Source of the DNA: Planctomycetaceae bacterium
GTDB lineage: Bacteria > Planctomycetota > Planctomycetia > Pirellulales > Pirellulaceae
Reading direction: 5' to 3'
Length of the DNA stretch: 36,845 bases
Assembly: GCA_002726245.1 (NCBI GenBank)
Contig: PBSM01000072.1
Location: forward strand, 1-36,845
The notes under the pieces are model-generated. The model had not been told where the DNA came from. It did not search any database and saw only the letters and a list, made by a program, of their open reading frames with translations. Shown in pieces: positions 1 through 6,763 of the stretch. Both the position numbers and the translations under genes were made by a program. Positions within the stretch are counted from its first letter, which is position 1; each line of letters starts with the position of its first letter.

Positions 1-2
1 AC

Positions 3-62
3 GGCCCCAAACACCGCAAATTGTCGATGCTCTTCCAGGACCTGATTGCCCTCGCCGCGTGA
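3..62 (+). CDS. Possible C-terminal tail of a gene cut by the window edge
   Basis: In one forward frame the window opens with about 19 sense codons, ending LSMLFQDLIALAA, then TGA. The residue mix looks like an amphipathic C-terminal helix, but the piece is too short to assign to a family. A second frame is also open to a TAA at 68-70, so the choice is not certain. From here to the Rieske gene stop at 156 I see nothing else. Confidence 0.25.
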   Translation, partial: GPKHRKLSMLFQDLIALAA

Positions 63-155
63 TCCCCTAAAGTGCAGTTAGACAACGTGCAGAGCAGGAA
101 TCTCGAGCCAGTTCCCAAAGTGATGATTCGTCGATGCAAACAACTGACACAGAGG

Positions 156-473
156 CTATGCATCGAGATTCACCTGTACCTCGCCACCGACGACACGCAA
201 CTCGAAAGACCGGGCGTTGTAGCGAGGCTTTTCTTCGTCGATGTACGTGCCGTCGCGAATGCTGAACCGCCAGTGATGAATGCGGCAACTCACACAGTCG
301 CCGTCGATGTTGCCGTGGGCCAAAGAAGCTCCCGCATGTGGACATTCGTTCGCGAGAGCGAAGAATTCGCCACCGAGATTGAAGACCGCAACGGGAACCT
401 CGTCTACGATAAACAGACGGCTTTCGCGCGGTGGAACGCTGCCGACGTCGCAAATGAAACGGAACTCAGACAT
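156..473 (-). CDS. Rieske [2Fe-2S] ferredoxin-like protein
   Basis: A 105-residue soluble protein that is essentially one Rieske domain. The two cluster-binding boxes are visible: CPHAG near residues 43-47 and CRIHH near residues 62-66, giving the Cys-X-His ... Cys-X2-His ligand set of a [2Fe-2S] centre. There is no signal peptide or membrane anchor, so it is cytoplasmic. It resembles the small electron-carrier ferredoxins of ring-hydroxylating dioxygenases and NirD-type subunits. No oxygenase or reductase lies beside it, so its electron partner is unknown. It is divergent from the thioesterase gene, with under 100 bp between them. The length is normal for a stand-alone Rieske protein and no defect is visible. 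Confidence 0.88.
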   Translation of the reverse strand: MSEFRFICDVGSVPPRESRLFIVDEVPVAVFNLGGEFFALANECPHAGASLAHGNIDGDCVSCRIHHWRFSIRDGTYIDEEKPRYNARSFELRVVGGEVQVNLDA

Positions 474-566
474 AAGTGCTCCCGAACATCAAGCCTAGCG
501 TTTTCTCAGCCTTACGTGTAGAACGGCCCTCATCCAGAATGCTCGTCGCCACGCGATTACACCGTC

Positions 567-995
567 GTGAACAACGCCATGACCAAGACGGAAAAGTCTC
601 GCCACTTAGCGCTCAGAGTCATGATGATGCCACGGGACACGAACCCGTATGGGACGATCTTCGGCGGCGTTATTCTCAGTTATATCGACCAAGCTGGCGC
701 AATCGGGGCGAGGCACGAAGTCGCGCTGCGAGGATTTCCGAAGAGCGATCTCGTCACGGTTGCGATGGAAGGAGTTGAGTTTCATCGGCCCGTCTTTGTC
801 GGTGATGCAGTCAGTTTCTGGACCGAGGTACGTGGTGTTGGTAAGACTTCGATCACAGTGCATGTTACTGTTGAGACGGAACGTGACGACCAAGTTACGC
901 AGGTCACAGAGGCCGATGTGACTTATGTATCCGTGCAAACGATCGGGCACGAGCGGCGGCCGGTATCAATACGCGGGGAGTCGCAGGACTGCTGA
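567..995 (+). CDS. Acyl-CoA thioesterase, hotdog fold (YciA/BFIT type)
   Basis: A 142-residue single hotdog-domain protein. The stretch MMPRDTNPYGTIFGGVILSY matches the N-terminal core of hexameric acyl-CoA thioesterases: the N-x-x-G-T-I-F-G-G segment with a following Asp (YIDQAG) lies at the active site. The later VEFHRPVFVGD segment is also typical. The expected reaction is hydrolysis of acyl-CoA to free acid and CoA in the cytoplasm. The start is either GTG at 567 or ATG at 579; neither has a clear Shine-Dalgarno and both precede the conserved domain. The last 20 or so residues are poorly conserved. The next gene starts about 25 bp downstream, so they could be co-transcribed. Confidence 0.85.
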   Translation: MNNAMTKTEKSRHLALRVMMMPRDTNPYGTIFGGVILSYIDQAGAIGARHEVALRGFPKSDLVTVAMEGVEFHRPVFVGDAVSFWTEVRGVGKTSITVHVTVETERDDQVTQVTEADVTYVSVQTIGHERRPVSIRGESQDC

Positions 996-1018
996 CCGTC
1001 AATAGTCAATAGAAGAGT

Positions 1019-1411
1019 ATGGACGACGTCAAACGCAAGGCACTGTCGCAGTTGCTCCGTTCGCCAAGCACAGTCATTCCACTCGCTTTCGGAGCGGCGG
1101 CGTTCGGCATGTCGGCGTTGATTGACAGCACTGCAGGAAGGCTCATCGGTGCCGCAAACTTCTTGGCTAGCCTGGGTGTCACAGCCACGCGTTGGATCAT
1201 GTCGATCGACAGACTCCAGGAGGAAGCTCGCCGGCGTTTGCTTCGCAGCGAGGAGCAAAAGCACCGAGACGAGATGAAGCAACTTGAGGCCAGCTTAGTG
1301 CTCGACGGTGACGCACGCACTGAATCCTGCTTGCGGCAACTCTGTGATCACTACGACATGTTTCAAGAGAAGGCACATGATGCCAGCTGTCGGCGACCGG
1401 ATATCAGGTGA
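1019..1411 (+). CDS. Membrane/coiled-coil protein, N-terminal half of a probably split gene
   Basis: This 130-residue product opens with about 60 residues containing two hydrophobic stretches (VIPLAFGAAAFGMSAL and RLIGAANFLASLGVTA), likely a membrane hairpin. A charged, helical, Glu/Arg-rich segment follows (residues about 65-115). No named family was recognised. It ends at a TGA that overlaps the GTG start of the next frame by the four bases GTGA. The residues before the stop (RQLCDHYDMFQEK) and those after the shift (THRVEKLFQACIDQL) look like consecutive helices of one protein, so I infer a frameshift near 1380-1408 in an ancestral gene of about 240 codons. Translational coupling of two real genes is the alternative. 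Confidence 0.6.
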   Translation: MDDVKRKALSQLLRSPSTVIPLAFGAAAFGMSALIDSTAGRLIGAANFLASLGVTATRWIMSIDRLQEEARRRLLRSEEQKHRDEMKQLEASLVLDGDARTESCLRQLCDHYDMFQEKAHDASCRRPDIR

Positions 1412-1746
1412 CGCATCGAGTCGAAAAACTGTTTCAAGCGTGCATCGACCAACTACGACGATCGCACGAACTGTGGGAGCAGGCTCACGATTGCCGAGGT
1501 GACGAAACGCAAAGAGTCTTGGACGAACACGAGAAAATGGTCGGCGAGGTCGCCTCGACAACCGCACAAGTCGTTCGCGCAGTCGATCACTTTCGCCGTA
1601 TGAAAGAGCAACGCGACGACGATGATGACTTGCATCCGCTTCGGGAGGAACTCGACGAGTCCTTACGAGTCGCTCGGGTCGTCGAAGAGCGTATGGCGGC
1701 TTGGGAGAACCCGCTGAGTCAACATCGAACGAGCGAATACGAGTGA
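1408..1746 (+). CDS. Coiled-coil protein, probable C-terminal half of the preceding gene
   Basis: A 112-residue, almost wholly helical and highly charged product with no membrane segment. It reads like a long coiled coil (HRVEKLFQACIDQLRRSHEL, then LREELDESLRVARVVEERM). The GTG start overlaps the previous stop. The same frame is open only back to about 1381, with CQLSATGYQ upstream. The two halves together would make a protein with a membrane hairpin followed by a coiled-coil tail. No catalytic motif is visible, and the function is unknown. The downstream DUF1501 gene begins about 55 bp later. Confidence 0.6.
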   Translation: MTHRVEKLFQACIDQLRRSHELWEQAHDCRGDETQRVLDEHEKMVGEVASTTAQVVRAVDHFRRMKEQRDDDDDLHPLREELDESLRVARVVEERMAAWENPLSQHRTSEYE

Positions 1747-1801
1747 GTCAAGATTGACATTGCTCATCGAACGTAGTGCAATAAACTAAGCTTTCCCTTG
1801 A

Positions 1802-3280
1802 ATGGTGACGAATACGCCAATGTTGCGCTTGCTTGGATCGTCGATAACACGCAACGGGGCAATCCACCGCCGCGACCTGTTGCGCAGCGGAGCGCTCGGT
1901 TTGCTGGGCGCGAACGCTCTCGGTTCGATTACGAGCAGCCTCGCCGCAGCCGAAACTAGCACGACCGCCTTTCCTGGTTTCGGTCGGGCGAAGCAGTGTC
2001 TGGTCATCTACATCTACGGTGCCTGGAGCCAACTCGATACCTTTGACCCCAAACCAGACGCGCCGCAGGGAATCCGTGGTGAATTCGGGACGATCGATTC
2101 GTGCCTGCCGGGTCTGCGAATCTGCGAGCACTTGCCGCGCGTCTCGCAAGTGCTCGACCGGTGCACGCTGATTCGCTCCATGTCCCACCCGTGGAACATC
2201 CACTCGGCGGCGTACACGCTGACCGGTAACGCACAAACAGAACTCATCGAAGGCAAGCCGCGGCATCCCGATCATTGGCCGTACTTCGGCGGAGTTATCG
2301 ATTACCTCGGCGACCAAGGCACCTTCGGAGAACAAACGCGCGGTGTGCCTCGCAACGTGCTCCTACCGTGGCGGCAGACGATGTACGCCGCCCCCAATCG
2401 TCGTGCTGGCACGTTCGGCGGATTCCTGGGAGCCGGTTACGATCCGCTATGCACTAACTTCCGCGGAGAGTATCCGCTCGGCGATCCATTTCGCGCGGTC
2501 ACTCCCGACGGACGGTTCGTGTTCGACACTGGCGATACTCCGCAAGTCACGCTCGATGCACTCAATCGTCGCCGTTCCTTGTTGGATCAACTCGACGAGC
2601 AATATGCCGACATACGCCACTCGCCGCCCGGACGTGATTATCGGCGTCATCGCGAGCGTGCTTACGATTTCTTGTCCACGCCGGGTGTCCGCGACGCATT
2701 AAGCGTCGAACATGAACCCACCGAGTTGCGTGAAGCTTATGGGATGAATCTGTTTGGTCAGGCCTGTCTGTCGGCGAGGCGATTGCTCGAATCCGATGTG
2801 AAACTGGTCACCGTCGTCTGGGACGAATTTGGGAAGTCGGACGAGAGCTGGGACACACACCACGATCACCACCCGCGCATGAAAGAGTTTTTGCTGCCGG
2901 GATTTGATCGAGCCTTTTCTGCGTTGCTTCGTGACATGGACGATCGCGGGATGCTCGACGACACGCTCGTACTTTGCTTGAGCGAACACGGCCGCACGCC
3001 GAAGTTCTACGCGACCAGCGCCGGAGCACCAGGACGAGACCATTGGTCCCGGTCTTACTGTCAACTCTTTGCTGGAGCCGGTGTTCCGGGCGGACAAGTC
3101 ATCGGCTCGTCCGACGAAACGGCTGCTTATGCCACCGATCGTCCGATCGATCCGAAGGATATTCTCCACACTGCCTATCATCTGCTCGGTGTTGATCCGC
3201 TGACCGAACTCGACGCGATTCCCGGTCGCCCAGTCCCGTTGGTTGCCGAAGGTGAGATCGTTCCTGAATTGCTCGGTTGA
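1802..3280 (+). CDS. DUF1501 family protein with Tat-type signal
   Basis: A 492-residue protein of the DUF1501 family, which has an alkaline phosphatase/sulfatase-like fold and is greatly expanded in planctomycetes. The N-terminus carries a twin-arginine-like signal (HRRDLLRSGALGLLGANALG, then an Ala-rich cleavage region), so export in folded form is expected. Family hallmarks seen are VIYIYGAWSQLDTFDPKPDAP, the SMSHPWNIHSAAYTLTG region, VWDEFGKSD...WDTHHDHHP and LSEHGRTP, whose Asp, His and Glu are candidate metal ligands. The C-terminal PIDPKDILHTAYHLLGVDP is also typical. DUF1501 genes usually sit beside DUF1549/DUF1553 cytochrome-type genes; none is present here. The substrate is not established for this family. 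The 128 bp after the stop holds no gene or strong repeat. Confidence 0.92.
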   Translation: MVTNTPMLRLLGSSITRNGAIHRRDLLRSGALGLLGANALGSITSSLAAAETSTTAFPGFGRAKQCLVIYIYGAWSQLDTFDPKPDAPQGIRGEFGTIDSCLPGLRICEHLPRVSQVLDRCTLIRSMSHPWNIHSAAYTLTGNAQTELIEGKPRHPDHWPYFGGVIDYLGDQGTFGEQTRGVPRNVLLPWRQTMYAAPNRRAGTFGGFLGAGYDPLCTNFRGEYPLGDPFRAVTPDGRFVFDTGDTPQVTLDALNRRRSLLDQLDEQYADIRHSPPGRDYRRHRERAYDFLSTPGVRDALSVEHEPTELREAYGMNLFGQACLSARRLLESDVKLVTVVWDEFGKSDESWDTHHDHHPRMKEFLLPGFDRAFSALLRDMDDRGMLDDTLVLCLSEHGRTPKFYATSAGAPGRDHWSRSYCQLFAGAGVPGGQVIGSSDETAAYATDRPIDPKDILHTAYHLLGVDPLTELDAIPGRPVPLVAEGEIVPELLG

Positions 3281-3408
3281 CGCTGTTGAATAGGGGCATG
3301 CACGTTTTTTGCCTGTGGCAAGGGTTGCCCGCAACGCGCACAACCCATTAAGTTGCGTTCATTCCAAGATGGCCATTCCCAGGCCGTTGGCGACTCGACG
3401 CAAATCGC

Positions 3409-4017
3409 ATGGCTTATCTAGAAACTTCTGCAGGTCCCATGGAAGGCAAGAGAATTGACTTGTCGAGTCGCCGTTGTGTGCTCGGCCGCAATGCTGAATG
3501 CGACGTGGTTGTCGATACCGAATCGGTCAGTCGGCGGCATGCTCACATACTGATGCTGGGGCGACACTTCTATGTCGAGGATCTCGGTAGTTCCAATGGC
3601 ACGGTCGTTAATAACGAAGTCATTCACGGCCGCGTGTGTTTGTGCGAGGGTGACACGATCCGGCTGAGCCGCGTCGAATTCTGTTTCCACGAGACGCTCA
3701 AGTCGCTCGGTGATGAGACTCACACGTATCAACTGCCCGATCAACACAACCTGATTGATGAAGATGAACGCGAAGGTGATACGAGCACGTATCTAAAGTT
3801 GGATGGCTCGTCGGGCACCGATAGCACAGAATTCGGAGCGGAGGTGGCGACTCGATGGAGTGCGATGCTGGAGATCACCGAAGCGCTTGGGCAGTTCCTT
3901 CGATTGGACAAGCTGCTGCCAAAGATTCTCGATTCGCTGTTCAAGATGCTTCCTCAGTCAGAACGAGGATGCATCATCCTGAAAGATGACATCGGCAACT
4001 GCGGCCTGGTTGGGTGA
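3409..4017 (+). CDS. FHA domain protein with a truncated GAF start (N-terminal half of a split regulator)
   Basis: Residues about 1-95 form a forkhead-associated (FHA) phosphothreonine-binding domain: CVLGRNAECDVVV, SVSRRHAHI and DLGSSNGTVVNN are the Gly-Arg, Ser-Arg-Arg-His and Ser-Asn-Gly-Thr elements. After a linker, LLPKILDSLFKMLPQSERGCIILKDD is the first part of a GAF domain, which stops abruptly at a TGA. The rest of the GAF domain and a SpoIIE phosphatase follow at once in another frame. Planctomycetes commonly carry FHA-GAF-PP2C as one polypeptide of about 550 residues, so I read this as its N-terminal half. A phospho-protein partner, perhaps a Ser/Thr kinase substrate, is expected to bind the FHA domain. 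Confidence 0.85.
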   Translation: MAYLETSAGPMEGKRIDLSSRRCVLGRNAECDVVVDTESVSRRHAHILMLGRHFYVEDLGSSNGTVVNNEVIHGRVCLCEGDTIRLSRVEFCFHETLKSLGDETHTYQLPDQHNLIDEDEREGDTSTYLKLDGSSGTDSTEFGAEVATRWSAMLEITEALGQFLRLDKLLPKILDSLFKMLPQSERGCIILKDDIGNCGLVG

Positions 4018-5066
4018 AGGTGAACAGTGGGGAGTTGCGGCTGAGCCGAACAGTGATCAACGATGTGATGCGGTCACGCAACGCGATCATCACGCGGAAC
4101 GCGGTTGTTGATCCTCGCTTCAGCGCCAGCCAAAGTGTCACGGATCTACAACTCGGATCAATCATGTGTGCGCCCTTGATCGCCAGAGAAGATGAGATCC
4201 TTGGCGTGCTTCAAATTGACACGTCGGACTCGGCGCGTCCCTTCCGCCAGAAGGATCTGGAGGTTCTGATCGCGGTCGCCACGCAAGCGGCGATCGCCAT
4301 TACAGTCTCGCGTCTGCATGAAAGGGAGGTGCGAACTCGTACGTTGGAACGCGACTTGGCCTTGGCTGCGGAGATGCAACGCAACTGCCTGCCTGAGGGG
4401 CGGCCGGGAATTGTCGGTTACGAGTTCTTCGATTACTACGAACCGGCCGAGCAAATCGGAGGCGACTACTTCGACTATATCCCGCTCGCTTCCGGTCGTC
4501 TCGCTGTTGTGATCGGTGACGTTGTCGGGCATGGAATCCCGGCGGCTCTCATGATGTCGAAGGTGTCGGCGGAAACTCGTTTCTTCGCGGCGTCGCTCCA
4601 AGAGCCTGCCGCCATCTTGAAGTCTCTCAATCGGATTACGTGTCGGTCGAATCGATTCGGAAGCTTTGTAACTCTGGCCATACTTGCGATCGACCCGGCG
4701 ACTCACGAAGTGACCGTTGCCTCGGCCGGTCACGTACCGCCGCTCTTACGGCGAAACGACGGCGGTATCGAACTGCCTGGACGGAATACGTTCGGTCCGC
4801 CTCTGGGTACGGATGCGGAGACGGTGTATCACCAGCATAACTTTCAGTTGAAATCTCAGGAGATGTTGCTGCTTTACACCGACGGTGTGACCGAAGCAAG
4901 GAACGCGAAGGATGAGTTATTCGGTGAAGAGCGACTTTCCGCGATTGTCTCCGCCGAAGCGACACTGACGTCGGCCGGCGCACGATTGGTGCATGACGTC
5001 GCTTCCTTCCTAGGCCCCGTTCCCAGAGAAGATGACTTGTGTATCGTTTGTCTGAGACGCACTTAG
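4014..5066 (+). CDS. GAF (partial) plus SpoIIE/RsbU-type PP2C phosphatase (C-terminal half of a split regulator)
   Basis: The first 90 or so residues complete a GAF domain (SRTVINDVMRS, SIMCAPLIAREDEILGVLQI, then the final helix). Residues about 115-350 are a SpoIIE/RsbU-type PP2C phosphatase. The metal-binding acids are in GGDYFDY, VIGDVVGHG, LLLYTDGVTEA and EDDLCIVC, so the catalytic core looks intact. Such enzymes dephosphorylate anti-sigma-factor antagonists (STAS proteins) in partner-switching cascades. A STAS-containing gene lies at 13192. The GTG start overlaps the upstream TGA. Reading the same frame upstream of 4014 gives RPGWVKV, which looks like normal GAF sequence, so the start is probably an artefact of a frameshift around 3985-4010. 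Confidence 0.87.
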   Translation: MKVNSGELRLSRTVINDVMRSRNAIITRNAVVDPRFSASQSVTDLQLGSIMCAPLIAREDEILGVLQIDTSDSARPFRQKDLEVLIAVATQAAIAITVSRLHEREVRTRTLERDLALAAEMQRNCLPEGRPGIVGYEFFDYYEPAEQIGGDYFDYIPLASGRLAVVIGDVVGHGIPAALMMSKVSAETRFFAASLQEPAAILKSLNRITCRSNRFGSFVTLAILAIDPATHEVTVASAGHVPPLLRRNDGGIELPGRNTFGPPLGTDAETVYHQHNFQLKSQEMLLLYTDGVTEARNAKDELFGEERLSAIVSAEATLTSAGARLVHDVASFLGPVPREDDLCIVCLRRT

Positions 5067-5084
5067 TTCGAACTCACTCGTAAC

Positions 5085-5140
5085 GTAGGTCGGCGTCGCA
5101 CTCCGACTCGCTCTATAGACGGAGTTCGACCCCGGCCTAC
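5085..5140. repeat. GTAG-headed inverted repeat after the phosphatase gene
   Basis: A 56-bp element beginning GTAGG and ending CCTAC. The two 21-base arms pair with three mismatches around a central ACTCGCTCTATAGA. Each arm can also fold into a small hairpin (GTCGG...CCGAC on the left). There is no T-run, so it is not a classical intrinsic terminator, though it could still stop or stabilise the transcript. Its GTAG head matches the other REP-like families in this window. Confidence 0.6.
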
Positions 5141-5215
5141 GCTCAACACATATTTTGAACTTGTTCGGTCCGTAGTTAGACTCGGGACATCTATCCCGCC
5201 CCGGAGGAATTGGCA

Positions 5216-6625
5216 ATGACGCTTCGACAAGCTGCCCGAACACTCGCCTGCATTGGCCCTCACAATCGCGTGAGTCGCCGCGCACTGTTTCAGCGAGCTG
5301 CTGCCGCGGCAATGGGAACGGCAGCATGGTCTTACTGGAAGCCAGCGTTACGTGCACGAGCTGCGGCTGAGGTCAAGGGCGACGACCTGACCATCATGGA
5401 TATCGAAGCCCACGACGTCATGGTCGATTATGAAGATTGGATTCACTATGAGTTGCAACACTTTTATGGTCCGACACGACGCACGATCTATGTCGTAAGA
5501 ACCAAGAACGGTCTCGTTGGGCTTGGTGAAGGCGGCAAGGTCGCGCCGGACGTCCTCGATCACTACATCGGCACAAGCCCGTTCGATCACATCGGTGACG
5601 AAAAGTCGCTGCAGCTTGGAATCGCCATGTATGACCTGATGGGCAAGGCGGCGGGCGTGCCTGTTTGCAAGTTGTTTGGCCAACGCTATCGCAAGTGGGT
5701 CAATGTTGCTTCATGGACGGTATCGTGTCACCCAGACTTGATGGCAAACGCGGTGAAGGAGTTCGCGAAGCGGGGCTACACCTGGATGAAGTACCATCTT
5801 TCGCCTTTCGAGAATATCTTCGATCAGCTCGACGCCATGCAAGCAGTTGCGCCGGAAGGATTCAAGTTGCACTTCGACCTCACAATGGGCGGAACACGAG
5901 ACCACATGCCGGACTTGTTGGAGAAGATCGCGGAGTATCCGATTGCCGGTGCCTTTGAAGACCCTCTTCACGAGAAGGACATCGAAGCCTACGCTCGGCT
6001 ACGGCAACGCTCGACGTTGCCGATTCTATTGCACCACGCTCCGCTGCAAGCTTCGTTCGAGGTGTTGCGCGAAGCGGCTGACGGCTATATTCTCGGACAT
6101 TACCGTATCGGCGATGCGATGCGGCGCGCGGGGCTGTTCGGTGCGTTGGAGATTCCGTTCGAGCTACAAAACGTTGGCGGCACGATCATGCGCTCGATGA
6201 CGGTGCATATGCAAGCTGCCTTCAAAACGGCGACCTACCACTTCAACAGCGACACCGAGACCTGGAAGTCAGATGTCGTCAAGGAACGGCTCGAACCGAT
6301 CAACGGTATGATCCGCGTGCCAGAGAAACGGGGGCTCGGCGTGACGTTGGACGACGAACAACTTCAGCGGCTCAAAGAGTTGAAGCTGCCTGAGAAAGGG
6401 AAGTGGATCATCAAGACGACGTACAAGAACGGAACGACGATGTACAACCTCGCGGATCCGAAGCAGTCGATCTTCATGGTCCGACCTGACGTCCGTCGCG
6501 AGATTCCCCTCAGCTACGCCGCGCCGCTCAGCACGAAGTGGTGGGACGAGGACGGTTCGGCAGAGTACCGCCGAATGTTCGAACGGCTTGGACGTGAGGG
6601 AGTCGTTCTCGAACGCGCAAACTAG
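5216..6625 (+). CDS. Enolase-superfamily (mandelate racemase/muconate lactonizing-like) protein with Tat signal
   Basis: A 469-residue exported protein. ATG 5216 is chosen because GGAGG lies eight bases upstream; a TTG at 5210 would be too close. The N-terminus has a twin-arginine signal (SRRALFQRAAAAAMGTAAWSY). The enolase fold is visible: an N-terminal capping domain, GIAMYDLMGKAAGVPVCKLFG, the Lys in WMKYHLS as candidate base, then LHFDLTM (first metal Asp) and GAFEDPL (second metal Glu). The expected third ligand region reads LPILLHHAP, with His where Asp or Glu is usual. A catalytic-like segment, ELQNVGGTIMRS, follows. It probably acts on a sugar acid or related alpha-proton acid, but the odd third site makes the chemistry uncertain. 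The TAG stop lies inside the adjoining repeat element. Confidence 0.85.
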   Translation: MTLRQAARTLACIGPHNRVSRRALFQRAAAAAMGTAAWSYWKPALRARAAAEVKGDDLTIMDIEAHDVMVDYEDWIHYELQHFYGPTRRTIYVVRTKNGLVGLGEGGKVAPDVLDHYIGTSPFDHIGDEKSLQLGIAMYDLMGKAAGVPVCKLFGQRYRKWVNVASWTVSCHPDLMANAVKEFAKRGYTWMKYHLSPFENIFDQLDAMQAVAPEGFKLHFDLTMGGTRDHMPDLLEKIAEYPIAGAFEDPLHEKDIEAYARLRQRSTLPILLHHAPLQASFEVLREAADGYILGHYRIGDAMRRAGLFGALEIPFELQNVGGTIMRSMTVHMQAAFKTATYHFNSDTETWKSDVVKERLEPINGMIRVPEKRGLGVTLDDEQLQRLKELKLPEKGKWIIKTTYKNGTTMYNLADPKQSIFMVRPDVRREIPLSYAAPLSTKWWDEDGSAEYRRMFERLGREGVVLERAN

Positions 6626-6751
6626 TGCTTCGTCAAGTCTAAGAAGTGGGGCAAGCATCCTGTTTGCCGTGTGTTTCGCTCGGTGAATCGGAAGCTGGAA
6701 GCTCACGCCACGAAACTGCAACCCCAAGTTTTAGTTTTGACGAAGCACTAG
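6622..6751. mobile_element. 130-bp MITE-like element with 15-bp perfect terminal inverted repeats
   Basis: The ends are CTAGTGCTTCGTCAA at 6622-6636 and its exact complement at 6737-6751. The symmetry continues imperfectly inward for another 15 or so bases, through the shared CTAA and GGGG positions. The interior has no coding capacity. It includes a segment (6692-6711) that matches, in reverse complement, the repeat at the far right end of the window (GTGGCGT, A/G, AGCTTCCAGCTT). The element overlaps the TAG stop codon of the preceding gene. No transposase is present, so it would be non-autonomous. It could also act as a long transcript hairpin between the convergent genes. Confidence 0.65.
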
Positions 6752-6763
6752 CCCGTAGGACTG

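Noticed and set aside
2699..3343. A 214-codon minus-strand frame opposite the DUF1501 gene
   Set aside because: The composition is not protein-like, and the plus strand carries conserved DUF1501 motifs throughout.
4000..4020. Programmed ribosomal frameshifting between the FHA and phosphatase frames
   Set aside because: There is no X-XXY-YYZ slippery heptamer or downstream pseudoknot by eye; a one-base deletion or sequence error is simpler.
6622..6751. A full insertion sequence
   Set aside because: At 130 bp with no coding capacity it cannot encode a transposase; it is at most a non-autonomous element.
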